Source: Sphingomonas_R arantia (GTDB taxonomy: Bacteria; Pseudomonadota; Alphaproteobacteria; Sphingomonadales; Sphingomonadaceae). Taken from it: a stretch of 64,000 bases of DNA. The notes under the pieces are model-generated. The model searched no databases. It was not told the origin of the DNA and saw nothing but the letters and a program-made list of their open reading frames with translations. The stretch covers positions 496,001-560,000 of the forward strand of contig NZ_JBHUGS010000002.1 of NCBI RefSeq assembly GCF_042682045.1, written 5' to 3'. How positions within the stretch are numbered: the stretch's first letter is position 1; the number at the start of each line of letters is the position of its first letter. Positions 23,580 to 33,000 of this stretch are shown one piece after another. The translations under genes and the position numbers were made by a program.

Positions 23580-26500
23580 TCACGGCTGCGCGGCGTATAG
23601 CGCGTGGTGGGCGAGGATGAACAAGGTGCGGCCGTCCGCCCCGCCGAAGACCAGTTGCAGCGGGCGTTCCGGCACGTCGATCCGGCCCAGTTCGCGGCCG
23701 TCCGCGGCGTAGACGAAGACCTGCCCGTTCGCGACATAGACCCGCCCGTCCGGCCCGGTCGCCACGCTTTCCCCGCCGCGCGGTGCGAAGGCACGCAGAT
23801 CGATTACTGCCCCGCCCGGCCCCAGCAGCCCGCTATAGGTCCGGTTCTCCGACGCGTTGGCGACATGGATGCGCGCGCCCACCGTGCCGGTGACGAAGCC
23901 GTAGGTGTCGAGCGTATCGGAGAAGCGCCAGCCGAGATGGTCGGCCGGTCCCTGCTGCCACACGCGGAACGCGGGCAGGATCAGGCTGCCGTCCGGCGAG
24001 ACATATTCGCGCGCTTTCGGTGCGGCCATGTCGCGCGCGAACATCTCGGCCAGCGTCGGGAACCGATCCGCCGCGGCGTCATACTGGTCGCGGAACTCGC
24101 CATTGTTCCAGAAGCTGCCGGGCAGCGCGACGCTTGTACCGCGTCGCGCCGCGACCGCCGTGGGGGCGATCAGGCGAACCGCGGCCGGCTTGCGCGGATC
24201 GATGCTGTACACCGTCGCGGCGGGCCCAGCGGAGGACAGCACCATCAGGTCGCCCGACCGATCGACCGCGAGGTTGACCGCATCGAGCGGGGCATCCGCC
24301 ACAATCGACAAGCCTTCCTTGGCTGACCAGCCATGGATGCGCTGAAATTGCCGATCGACGAAGTAGAGCTTGCCCGCCGCATCGACCGCCCCGCCGCCGA
24401 TCGAATAGAAGCCGTCCGCCAGTTTCCGGACCGGGGCGAGTGAAGCCGTCGCGGCCGGAGTCGGCGCGTCGGTGACGTCGAGCACCGCGAACTCGCGCTC
24501 GCGGATCTCCGTGCCGCGCGTGACGTCGCGGATCGCGTTCTCGTACGGGAACTTGCTGGCGCGCAGATAGGTGCCGCAGCCGTTCGCGTCGCAGGTCGAG
24601 AAGCCGCTTTCGGCGTTCACATGGACGTTGCGGAACCGGATGCCCGTGGAGTTGTAGAGCGTGACCGCGGCCGGTGCCGGCTGGAGCGACCGCGTGACGC
24701 GGTAGGCGTGCAGGTTCGCGAACAGGATGTCGCGCGAATTGCGGACCTCCAGCGCGACGGTGTTGCGGCTTTCGCCGGCCTCCTCCTCGGTCTGCGGCGC
24801 GAGGAATTCCCAGTTGCGCACGCGGTCCAGCACGATCTCGGCGCGAACATGATGCTCGGCCGACATTTCGTAGACATGGCCCGGCGTGTCGGTGTCCGAC
24901 ACGTACAGCCCGGCCTGCGCATAGGTGTTGGGCGTCCACAGCCCGTTGAACGTGCCGCCCCCGCCGTCCGTCACCCACAGGCTGGCATATTGCCCGTCCC
25001 AGCGCTTGGCCGGGTCGGCATCGGCGGTGTGGGTGGCGTTGTAGGGATCGAACCGCGTCCCGTCGGGCAGGTTGGTGCCGTGCCCGCCCTGGAACTTCAC
25101 GTCGTCGACCAGCGATGCTTCCCCGGCGCGCCACAGCAGCGCGGTGGTGCGCGGGTTGCGGCCGCCGGTGGCGAGGCCGAGCCCGGACAGGATCGCGGCG
25201 CCGCCCTTAGCGCTTTCGATCAGCGCACGCGCGCCGCCGACGCCGCGATAGGCCGGGCTGTCCTCGGCCAGCACGATCTGCGTCAGGCTGGGGTGCAGGC
25301 CGATCAGCACGCTGTCGGGGCGGAGCTTCAGCGTGTCGGTGACGCGGTAGAAGCCGGACGGGAAATACAGCACGCGGTGGCGATCGATCGCACGCTGGAT
25401 CGCGGCGGTGTCGTCCGCGCTGTTGTCGCCGCGCACGCCCAGGGTGCGGACGTTGACCCAGCTGGCCACCGGCGGCAGCGCGCGGATCGCGGGAGCTGGC
25501 ACGCGCGGGCGGGCGGAGAGCGGTGCGGCGTCCATCCGCGTTTCGTAGGTGCCGGTGGTCGATGCCCCTGCCCCCGTGCCGTTCAGCGTCAGGCCGTAGG
25601 TAAACGATCGGACGCGATATTGCGCCGCGGGGCCGGCCACCGTCCGGCCGCTGTCGCGGAACCGCGCGAACACCGGCGTGGCGCTGGCGGTCGCATTCTC
25701 GAACCCGACTTGGGTATAGGCATTGCCTTCGTTGCTGACGATCACGCCGGCCTTGGCGATGTTGTCGAACCGGACGTCCCGGCCCCACAGCCAGTCGCCA
25801 TAGCCGCGGTCGATCTCGATCCCGACGGGCATGTTGCGGAAGCTGGTATTGACCAAAGTCAGCCCCGCCTCATGTTCGCGGATGCCGGCGTCGCGCTGGC
25901 CTTCGAACGTCGAATCAAGCAGCGTATACTGCCACGCGGGCGAGGGTTTCTCGGTCAGGATGCCATAGCGCCCGCCGTGGAAATGCAGGTCCATGCCGAG
26001 GTTGCCGACCTGGTAGATCCCGGCGAGCGCCGTCCCCAGCCGGAAATCGATATGGCTGAGATAGGCGTGCTGCGCGGTGTGGAACCGGACCGCGGTGGCG
26101 GCCGGATTGCCGTCGCCGATCTCGAAATCGATGTTCGACAGCGCGGAATAGAAGGTCCCCGAATTGGCATCGCCGATCCGCGGATCGAACGGCACGCTGG
26201 TCGGCGGGGGGACCGGCACCGGTCCGGTCGCGACCTTGCCACCGGGACCGGGCGATGCGCCGCCGGGCCGGTTGCCGGTGAAGAAGACCATGCTGCCGAC
26301 GCCGGTCTGAAACCCGGGGGTGGCGGGCGCGAGCACGAACACCGGCCGCTTGCCGCCGACGCCGAACAGTCGGACGCCCGGCCAGACGAACAGGCTGCGC
26401 GTGATGCGGTACCGCCCGGCGGGCAGGAACACGATGCCGCCACCGCCCTTCGCCTCGGCTGCGTCGATCGCCGCCTGGATCGCGGCGCTGTCGTCCGCAA

Positions 26501-26660
26501 CGCCGTCCCCGCGCCCGCGCACGGTGACCGCGCGCGGATCCTCGGTCGCGGCGCCGAACGCCGACACGCCCGATGCGGCGATCGCCGGCGCGGCCGTACC
26601 CGCCAGCAGCAGCGCGAGCAGCCCCGCCGCGGTCCCCGTCTTCATTGCGTCGCGCGCCAT
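23580..26660 (-). CDS. Secreted GH55/pectate-lyase-3-type beta-helix protein with SMP-30-like C-terminal propeller (paralogue 1)
   Basis: A 1026-residue secreted protein. Residues 1-28 are a signal peptide (start at 26660 supported by GGAGCAGGA). Two beta-helix units each begin with the Pectate_lyase_3/GH55 motif: VTVRGRGDGVADDSAAIQAA at about 46-65 and LGVRGDNSADDTAAIQRAID at about 408-427. The GH55 family is built from two such helices and contains exo-beta-1,3-glucanases. From about residue 740 comes a propeller with VDAAGKLYFVDRQFQRIHGW and RIDVPERPLQLVFGGADGRT, like SMP-30/gluconolactonase, but the metal-binding glutamate before LYFVD is not seen. Its paralogue is at 30003. Export and folds are visible; the exact substrate is unknown. 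Confidence 0.78.
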   Translation of the reverse strand: MARDAMKTGTAAGLLALLLAGTAAPAIAASGVSAFGAATEDPRAVTVRGRGDGVADDSAAIQAAIDAAEAKGGGGIVFLPAGRYRITRSLFVWPGVRLFGVGGKRPVFVLAPATPGFQTGVGSMVFFTGNRPGGASPGPGGKVATGPVPVPPPTSVPFDPRIGDANSGTFYSALSNIDFEIGDGNPAATAVRFHTAQHAYLSHIDFRLGTALAGIYQVGNLGMDLHFHGGRYGILTEKPSPAWQYTLLDSTFEGQRDAGIREHEAGLTLVNTSFRNMPVGIEIDRGYGDWLWGRDVRFDNIAKAGVIVSNEGNAYTQVGFENATASATPVFARFRDSGRTVAGPAAQYRVRSFTYGLTLNGTGAGASTTGTYETRMDAAPLSARPRVPAPAIRALPPVASWVNVRTLGVRGDNSADDTAAIQRAIDRHRVLYFPSGFYRVTDTLKLRPDSVLIGLHPSLTQIVLAEDSPAYRGVGGARALIESAKGGAAILSGLGLATGGRNPRTTALLWRAGEASLVDDVKFQGGHGTNLPDGTRFDPYNATHTADADPAKRWDGQYASLWVTDGGGGTFNGLWTPNTYAQAGLYVSDTDTPGHVYEMSAEHHVRAEIVLDRVRNWEFLAPQTEEEAGESRNTVALEVRNSRDILFANLHAYRVTRSLQPAPAAVTLYNSTGIRFRNVHVNAESGFSTCDANGCGTYLRASKFPYENAIRDVTRGTEIREREFAVLDVTDAPTPAATASLAPVRKLADGFYSIGGGAVDAAGKLYFVDRQFQRIHGWSAKEGLSIVADAPLDAVNLAVDRSGDLMVLSSAGPAATVYSIDPRKPAAVRLIAPTAVAARRGTSVALPGSFWNNGEFRDQYDAAADRFPTLAEMFARDMAAPKAREYVSPDGSLILPAFRVWQQGPADHLGWRFSDTLDTYGFVTGTVGARIHVANASENRTYSGLLGPGGAVIDLRAFAPRGGESVATGPDGRVYVANGQVFVYAADGRELGRIDVPERPLQLVFGGADGRTLFILAHHALYAAQP

Positions 26661-26713
26661 CGTCCTGCTCCCTGTCCGGCCTGTCTATTCCCGCTTGCCG
26701 CGCGATCCGCGAC

Positions 26714-26729
26714 CGCGACAAAGGTCGCG
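26714..26729. promoter_or_regulatory. Palindromic operator candidate CGCGAC-AAAG-GTCGCG
   Basis: Perfect 6-base arms with a 4-base centre, 54-69 bases upstream of the GH55-like start and inside the divergent promoter region with gntK. It is the twin of the site at 23551-23566. Confidence 0.45.
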
Positions 26730-26794
26730 ATAGTCAGGTCGTCCGCTGCCACCGATAGCGATGCCAGGTCGGGCACCGACGCGACGGAAAGAAA

Positions 26795-27346
26795 ATGATG
26801 CGACCGGACAGCACCAACACCGCCCCCTGCGCCATCGTCGCGATGGGGGTGAGCGGCAGCGGCAAGTCGACGCTGGCGGAATGCCTGGCCACCCGGCTGG
26901 ACTGCGCGTTCCTGGAGGGCGACGCGTTCCACGGCGCGGCGAACGTGGCCAAGATGCGCGCGGGCCATCCACTGACCGACGACGATCGCTGGCCCTGGCT
27001 CGACCGGCTGGGCGCGGCGATCGGCACGGGCGCCCGCGACGGCGGGATCGTGGTCGCGACCTGTTCGGCGCTCAAGCGGACCTACCGCCGGCGGCTGGAA
27101 AGTGCCGCCGCGCTGCCCCTGCTGTTCGTGCTGCTCGACGGTGACGTCGATGCGCTGGCCGCGCGGATGGAGCGGCGCGCGGGGCATTATATGCCGGCCA
27201 GCCTGCTCGACAGCCAGATCGCGACGCTGGAACGCCCGACGCCGGACGAACGTGCGCTGACGCTCGACGCCGTGCGCCCGCAGGATGCGCTCTGCGACGC
27301 TGCGCTCGCCTGGATCGATGAGATGCGCGGCGCCCTGCCGCGCTGA
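26795..27346 (+). CDS. gntK: Gluconokinase
   Basis: A 183-residue P-loop kinase of the GntK family that phosphorylates D-gluconate to 6-phosphogluconate in the cytosol. The Walker A is VAMGVSGSGKSTLAECLA; the family substrate element LEGDAFHGAANVAKMRAGHPLTDDDRWPWL is reduced here to its key parts EGDAFH and DDDRWPWL; CSALKRTYRRRLE and RAGHYMPASLLDSQ complete the signature. The start at 26795 gives MMRPDS, with GGAAAG upstream; the second ATG is equally usable. It is divergent from the GH55-like gene and convergent with the GntR gene whose stop is 14 bases away, so it sits inside a compact gluconate locus but on its own transcript. Confidence 0.95.
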   Translation: MMRPDSTNTAPCAIVAMGVSGSGKSTLAECLATRLDCAFLEGDAFHGAANVAKMRAGHPLTDDDRWPWLDRLGAAIGTGARDGGIVVATCSALKRTYRRRLESAAALPLLFVLLDGDVDALAARMERRAGHYMPASLLDSQIATLERPTPDERALTLDAVRPQDALCDAALAWIDEMRGALPR

Positions 27347-27359
27347 GACGGGCGCCGCA

Positions 27360-28037
27360 TCACGGCATCAACCGCTTGCGGCCCTGCGACAAGTGCCAGC
27401 GCATCGCGAGCGCCGCGCCGTCCGCATCGTGCGCGCGGATCGCCTCGACGATCGCATCATGCTCCTCCATCATCGCGCCGATCACCTCCGGCGGGCGGGA
27501 GCGCGAGATTTCGACCCCCGCCTTCAGGATGCGAAGCACGCCGTCGCGCAGATGGTCGAAGCTCTCGATAAACGCCGGGTTCCCGGTCGCTTCGACGATC
27601 GCGCGGTGGAGCAGCCAGTCCTCGTCATGCGCCGGCGCGTTGGACAGCAGCGCCCCGCGCAACGCCTGCAACGCCTGCTCGATCGCATCCATCTGGTCCG
27701 TCGACCGACGCTGCCCGGCCAGCCGCGCGGCCTCCGCCTCCAGCACGAACCGCACCTCGTACGTGCCGAGCGTGGCGGACAGCGCGTGCATCGGCATGAA
27801 CGAGCCGAGCCGCTCGGACGGCCGCCGCTTGACGTAGGACCCCGCGCCGCGCCGCGCCTCCGTGATGCCGTCCGCCGCCAGCCGGACCAGCGCCTCACGC
27901 ACGATCGTGCGCGACATGCCGAACATCTCGCCCAGCCGCGCCTCGGACGGCAGCCGGTCGCCGCTGACCAGCGCATCGTCGTTGATGAGTTGCGCGATCG
28001 CGGTGTAGGCGCGATCGGCGAGCCGCCCCTCGCTCAT
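27360..28037 (-). CDS. GntR-family regulator, FadR/FCD subgroup
   Basis: A 225-residue DNA-binding repressor or activator. The winged helix at residues 6-70 shows LVSGDRLPSEARLGEMFGMSRTIVREAL condensed in the classic GntR pattern PSEARLGEMFGMSR, followed by RRGAGSYVKRRP. The FCD effector domain (about 90-220) has FVLEAEAARLAG, HRAIVEATGNPAF and EHDAIVEAIRAHDADGAALAM, with the Asp/His positions that bind a metal and an organic acid. It follows the gluconate permease gene by 16 bases and is probably co-transcribed. The two CTGTCCwACAG palindromes upstream of the permease fit the TGT-N3-ACA form of FadR-type operators and are its likely targets. Gluconate or a sugar acid is the expected effector. 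Confidence 0.88.
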   Translation of the reverse strand: MSEGRLADRAYTAIAQLINDDALVSGDRLPSEARLGEMFGMSRTIVREALVRLAADGITEARRGAGSYVKRRPSERLGSFMPMHALSATLGTYEVRFVLEAEAARLAGQRRSTDQMDAIEQALQALRGALLSNAPAHDEDWLLHRAIVEATGNPAFIESFDHLRDGVLRILKAGVEISRSRPPEVIGAMMEEHDAIVEAIRAHDADGAALAMRWHLSQGRKRLMP

Positions 28038-28053
28038 GGCCGTCCCCGCCCGC

Positions 28054-29406
28054 TCACACGACTAGGCTCAGCAGCAGCACGAACGCCAGGCCGGCGACCG
28101 AGATGACGGTCTCCAGCATCGACCAGGTGCGGAACGTGTCGGCCGTGCTGGTCCCGACATAGCTTTTCACCAGCCAGAAACCCGGATCGTTGACGTGGCT
28201 GAAGAACACCGAACCCGCGCCGATCGCCAGCACGACCAGTTCGGGCGACACGCCCGACCCGGCGACGACGCCCGACATCACGCCGACCGCGGTGATCGTC
28301 GCGACCGTCGCCGATCCCGCCGCCAGCCGGATGCAGACCGCGACCAGCCAGCCGAGCAGCAGCGGCGAGATCGCGTGCATCAGCACCAGACGGGCGAGCA
28401 GATCGGACAAGCCGGCGGTGACCAGCACCTGCTTCAACGCGCCGCCCGCGCCGATCGCGAGCAGGATCGCGCCGGCCGAGATCATCGTTTCGTGCCAGAC
28501 CGCATCCTGGATCGCCGCCTCGCTGAGCCGCCGCCCGAACAGCAGGGGAAGTGCCACGAGGTTGGTGACGAGCAGCGCCACGACCGGGTTGCTCGCCGCG
28601 ACCAGCCCGGCCGCACCCTTCAGCCCCGGCACGAACTGCCCCAGCTCGCCGGTCGCGATCAGCAGCACGGGCAGCAGCACGACGAGCAGCGACACGGCAC
28701 GCGCCGGCGGGGCGATCGTGACGGTCGGTTCGGTGATGGCGAGCGGTTCCAGCCGGACGCCGGGCGTCACGAACCGCGCCAGCACCGGCCCCGCCAGGAT
28801 CGCGGTCGGGATCGCGATCAGGATACCGTAGAACATCGTGAGCCCGAGGTTCGCGCCCAGCGCCTCGACCGCGAGCAGCGGCCCGGGATGCGGCGGCACC
28901 AGCGCATGGACGACGCCGAGCCCGGCGAGCGCGGGCATGATGAGCCGCAGCTTGCCCACATCGCGCACCGCGCCGCTCGCCTCGTCACGGTGCATCGCGT
29001 CGGCGGCCGCAACCACGATCGGCAGCAGCAGGACGAGTCCCGTCTCGAAGAACAACGGCAGGCCGATGACCATCGCGATCCCGAGCGTCGCCCACGGTGC
29101 CGCGCGTACGCCGGTGAGCCGCAGCGCGCCGGTCGCGAGCGACGCCGCCGCGCCCGACAGGTGCAGCATCGCGCCCAGCGACAGGCCGAGCGCCACGACG
29201 AGGCCGGTGCCGCCGATGATATCGCCGACGCCCTTCTGCACCGCCTTGGCCGTCTCGCCGATCGGCAGGCCGGCGAGGATGCCGACCGTGAACGCGCCGC
29301 ACAGCAGCCCGATGAACGGGTGCAGCCGACCGCGCACGATCATCACGACGGCCAGGATGATGCCGGCCAGTGCCGCCAGGACGAGTCGGGTGTCGGCGCC
29401 GGTCAC
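28054..29406 (-). CDS. gntT: Gluconate:H+ symporter, GntP family
   Basis: A 450-residue inner-membrane permease with 12 or more hydrophobic segments. GntP-family features include GRLHPFIGLLCGAFTVGILAG, GLVVALGLSLGAML, PLFFETGLVLLLPIV and SATVATITAVGVMSG, and near the C-terminus VNDPGFWLVKSYVG, a very typical GntP motif. It imports D-gluconate or a related aldonate. The start is GTG 29406, overlapping by GTGA the stop of a 15-codon leader that has a strong ribosome binding site. Operon order is leader, permease, GntR regulator. Relatives include idonate, fructuronate and glycerate permeases, but a gntK gene just beyond the regulator supports gluconate. Confidence 0.92.
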   Translation of the reverse strand: MTGADTRLVLAALAGIILAVVMIVRGRLHPFIGLLCGAFTVGILAGLPIGETAKAVQKGVGDIIGGTGLVVALGLSLGAMLHLSGAAASLATGALRLTGVRAAPWATLGIAMVIGLPLFFETGLVLLLPIVVAAADAMHRDEASGAVRDVGKLRLIMPALAGLGVVHALVPPHPGPLLAVEALGANLGLTMFYGILIAIPTAILAGPVLARFVTPGVRLEPLAITEPTVTIAPPARAVSLLVVLLPVLLIATGELGQFVPGLKGAAGLVAASNPVVALLVTNLVALPLLFGRRLSEAAIQDAVWHETMISAGAILLAIGAGGALKQVLVTAGLSDLLARLVLMHAISPLLLGWLVAVCIRLAAGSATVATITAVGVMSGVVAGSGVSPELVVLAIGAGSVFFSHVNDPGFWLVKSYVGTSTADTFRTWSMLETVISVAGLAFVLLLSLVV

Positions 29407-29450
29407 GGGCGAAATCCGGGCATCGCTACGGGATCGGTCCTGACCGTCAT
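29403..29450 (-). CDS. 15-residue leader ORF coupled to gntT
   Basis: ATG at 29450 opens MTVRTDPVAMPGFRP; its TGA at 29405-29403 overlaps the GTG start of gntT. GGGGGAGGA five bases before the leader ATG is a very strong ribosome binding site, while gntT has none of its own. The length (48 bases) equals that of the leader at 2689-2736. Confidence 0.45.
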   Translation of the reverse strand: MTVRTDPVAMPGFRP

Positions 29451-29496
29451 GTTCGTCCTCCCCCGCGGCGCATTCGCCTGCTCGTTAACGTGAACG

Positions 29497-29507
29497 CTGT
29501 AGGACAG
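29497..29507. promoter_or_regulatory. FadR-type operator candidate CTGTAGGACAG
   Basis: Palindrome with CTGT/ACAG arms around three bases, extended to GCTGT/ACAGC. The reverse complement is CTGTCCTACAG, one base different from the site at 29572-29582. It lies 47 bases upstream of the gntT leader, where repression or activation of the permease operon would act. Confidence 0.5.
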
Positions 29508-29571
29508 CTATTTCGGGAATAACACCATAAAAGGCTTGCCGAGCCATCAAAAGAGGCGATCATATGGATAT

Positions 29572-29582
29572 CTGTCCAACAG
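29572..29582. promoter_or_regulatory. FadR-type operator candidate CTGTCCAACAG
   Basis: Second copy of the CTGTCCwACAG palindrome, 75 bases from the first, between gntT and the divergent HTH gene. Two sites in one divergent region would suit looping or dual control by the neighbouring GntR protein. Confidence 0.5.
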
Positions 29583-29676
29583 AATCCGGAATCACCGGAA
29601 TGTCGGACGGGGGCACGGAGTCGCGCTGACGGAACGGTCTGACGGCTGCGACCGGACAGGGAAAAGGGACGAGAGG

Positions 29677-29946
29677 ATGACGATGGAGAGGAACGCCCAC
29701 AGCGCGATCGCGCCGATGCCGGAAACCGCGCACGCGGACGGCGGGCCGGCGACGCAATTCACGCCCACCCAGATCAAGGTGCTGCGCGGCGTCCATTCGG
29801 GGCAGCTGAACAAGCAGATCGCCTACGACCTGGGCATCGCCGAGGCGACCGTGAAGGCGCACATGACGACGCTGATGCGCAAGCTGAACGTCCGCAACCG
29901 GACGCAGGCTGCGATCGCTGCGCAGCGGATGTCGCTGTCGCTCTGA
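29677..29946 (+). CDS. HTH-only LuxR-type regulator
   Basis: An 89-residue protein that is little more than a LuxR/GerE helix-turn-helix. Residues about 28-83 read FTPTQIKVLRGVHSGQLNKQ, IAYDLGIAEATVKAHMTTLM and RKLNVRNRTQAAIA, the full four-helix GerE fold; there is no receiver or autoinducer domain. The first ~27 residues are polar and unrelated to known sensors. The ATG at 29677 is chosen over in-frame upstream starts because AAAAGGGA and GAGAGG lie just before it; ATG 29683 is possible. It is 56 bases upstream of the GH55-like paralogue 2 and may share its transcript, which makes it a candidate local regulator. It resembles the output half of NarL-type response regulators. Confidence 0.82.
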   Translation: MTMERNAHSAIAPMPETAHADGGPATQFTPTQIKVLRGVHSGQLNKQIAYDLGIAEATVKAHMTTLMRKLNVRNRTQAAIAAQRMSLSL

Positions 29947-30002
29947 CCGCGCGACTGCACGGGCCGACCGCCTGCACGATAGAATTTCGGGGGAGAGAAT
30001 CG

Positions 30003-33000
30003 ATGAAGTCATGGTGCCTTGCGGGCGCGGCGCTGCTGCTGCCTGTCCCTGCCCTCGCTGCGACGGCGGGCTCGACCTCCGTCTACCTTCAGGCCCCGGC
30101 CGATCCGCGCGCGATCACTGTGCGCGGCGTGGGCGACGGGCGTGCGGACGACAGTGCCGCGATCCAGCAGGCGATCGATGCCGCCGCCGCGGGGGGCCAT
30201 GGCGGCGTCGTGTTCCTGCCGTCCGGCCGCTACCGCATCACCCGGACGATCTTCGTCAAAACGGCGGTGCGGGTGTTCGGCGTGGGCAAGACGCGGCCGG
30301 TGATCCTGCTGGCGGACGGGACGCCCGGCTACGGATCCGGCGTGGCGGCGATGGTCAGCTTCACCGGGGAAGACCAGTACCGCGTCGGCAAGGCGCCCGT
30401 GCCGCCGCGCACCAGCGTGCCGTTCGATCCGTCGATCTTCGACGCGACGTCGAGCACCTTCTACTCCACGCTGTCCAACGTCGATTTCGCGATCGGCGAG
30501 CGCAATGCCGGCGCGGTCGCGGTGCGGTTCCGCGTCGCGCAGCACGGCTATCTGCGCCACATCGATTTCCACACCGGATCGGGGCTGGCCGGCGTATACC
30601 AGGCGGGCAACGAGTTTGAGGACCTGAACTTCCACGGCGGGCGCTACGGCATCATCTCCGAAAAGACGTCGCCCGCCTGGCAGTTCACGCTGATCGATTC
30701 GACGTTCGACGGGCAGCGCGACGCCGCGATCCGCGAACATGAGCTTGGGCTCACACTGGTCAACGTCGCGATCCGCAACACGCCGGTCGGGATCGAGATC
30801 GACAACGGCTATTCCGACTCGCTCTGGGGCAAGAACGTCCGGTTCGAGAATGTCGCGCAGGCTGGCGTGCTAATCTCGAACGAAAACAATGTCCTGACGC
30901 AGATCGGGTTCGACAATGCGGTGGCGACCGGGACGCCGACGTTCGCGCGGTTCCGCGACAGCGGACGCACCGTGGCTGGTCAGGGCCGGCAATACCGGGT
31001 GAGCGACTTCTCGTACGGACTGAAACTGCCCGCGCTCGGCACGATCGGGGCGTTCGCGACCGATGTGAAGATGGCGCCGCTCGGCCGCATGCCCGCCCGC
31101 CCCGCCCCCGCGATCCGCGCGCTGCCGCCGGTCGCGACCTGGGCCAATGTCCGCGATTTCGGCGTGAAGGGCGATGACACGACGGACGATACCGCCGCGT
31201 TCCAGCGCGCGATCGATACGCACCGCGTGCTGTACCTGCCGATGGGGCGGTACCGCGTGTCGGACACGCTGCGGCTGCGGCCGGACAGCGTACTGATCGC
31301 GCTGCACCCCAGCCTGACGCACATCTACCTGCCCGACGAAACGCCCGCCTTCATGGGCGTCGGCGCGGCCAAGGGACTGATCGAGTCCGCGCGCGGCGGC
31401 AACGCGATCGTCCACGGCGTCGGCCTGTGGACCGGCGGCGTCAACCCGCGGGCGAGCGCGCTGATCTGGCGCGCGGGTGCTGCGTCGATGGTCAACGACG
31501 TGAAGATCCAGGGTGGCGGCGGCACGGTGCTGACCAAGGGGAGCCCGATCGGCTTCGGCAACCCGAAGGCGCGGTTCGACGGGCAGCATCCCAGCATCTG
31601 GGTCACCGACGGCGGCGGCGGCACGTTCGCGGCGGTCTGGTCCCCGAACACGCTGGCGTCCGCCGGGTTCTACGTGTCGAACACCAAGACGCCGGGCCAT
31701 GTCTACGAACTGTCGGCCGAACATCATTACCGGGCGGAGATCGTGCTCGATAACGTCGAGAACTGGGATTTCCTCGCCCCGCAGACCGAACAGGAAGTCC
31801 GCGACGGGATCGACGCGATTTCGACCGAGTTCCGCAATTCGCGCAACATCCTGTTCGCCAACTATCATGGCTACCGCGTCACGCGGTCCGCCAAGCCGAT
31901 GGATGCGGCGGTGAAGCTGTATAATTCGGGCAACATCCGGTTTCGCAACGTCCATGTGAACGCCGAAAGCGCGTTCGCCAGCTGCGACGCCAAGGGCTGC
32001 GGCACCTATGTCCGCGCGAGCAAGTTCCCGTTCGAAAACGCGATCAAGGACATGACCCGGCAGCAGGAGGTTCGCGAGCGCGAATTCGCCAGCCTCGACG
32101 TGCCGCCCGCCCCCGCACAGGCGGCGCAGGCCCCCGCCATCCCGGTGACGCCCGGCGTGCGGAAGCTGGCCGGCGGCTTCTATTCGATCGCCGGTGCGGC
32201 GACCGACGCGAAGGGCAAGCTGTACTTCATCGACCGGCAGTTCCAGCGCATCCATGGCTGGACGGACGCGGAGGGGCTGTCGATCGTCAGCGACGCGACG
32301 CTCGACCCGGTCAACCTGGCCGTTGCACGCTCGGGCGACCTGCTCGTGCTGTCCTCGGCCGGGCGCGACGGGACGGTGTACAGCATCGACCCGGCCAAGC
32401 CGGCCGACGTGCGCGTCATTCCGCCGACACCGGTGCGCGCGCGACGCGGCGCCGCGACGTTACTGCCGGTCAACGTCTGGGCGAACGGCGAATTCGCGGA
32501 CCGGATCGATCCGGTGACCTACCGTTTCCCGACGCTGGCCGACTTCTTCACCCGCGGGCTGGGCGAGGCGAAGCCGCAGGAATATGTCTCGCCGGACGGG
32601 TCGCTGGTCCTGCCGGCGTTCCGCGTGTGGAACCAGGGGCCTGACGATCATCAGGGCTGGCGCTGGTCCGATACGCTCGACGCGCACGGCTTCGTCGGCG
32701 CGCCGGTCGGGTCGCGCGTGTTCCTGACCAATGCGTCGGAGAACCGGACCTATAGCGGGCTGGTCGGCGACGGCGGGCGCGTGACGGACCTGAAGATCGC
32801 GGCGGACCGTGGCGGCGAAAGCGTGGCGCGCGATGCAGCCGGCAACCTGTATGTCGCAAACGGACAGGTGTTCGTCTACGCGCCGGACGGCACGCTCACC
32901 CGGCGGATCGACGTGCCGGAGCGCCCGCTGCAACTCGTGATCGGCGGGGCGGACGGGCGGACCCTGTTCATCCTGGCGCATCACACGCTGTACGCGACGA

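Noticed and set aside
19174..23712. Open frame of 1512 codons on the plus strand
   Set aside because: It covers an MFS gene in another frame and the antisense of a TonB receptor. The translation is Arg/Ala/Gly-rich without domains, as expected for shadow frames in GC-rich DNA.
24621..26798. Open frame of 725 codons opposite the GH55-like gene
   Set aside because: It is an antisense shadow of a gene with a clear signal peptide and domains, and has no recognisable motif or ribosome site.
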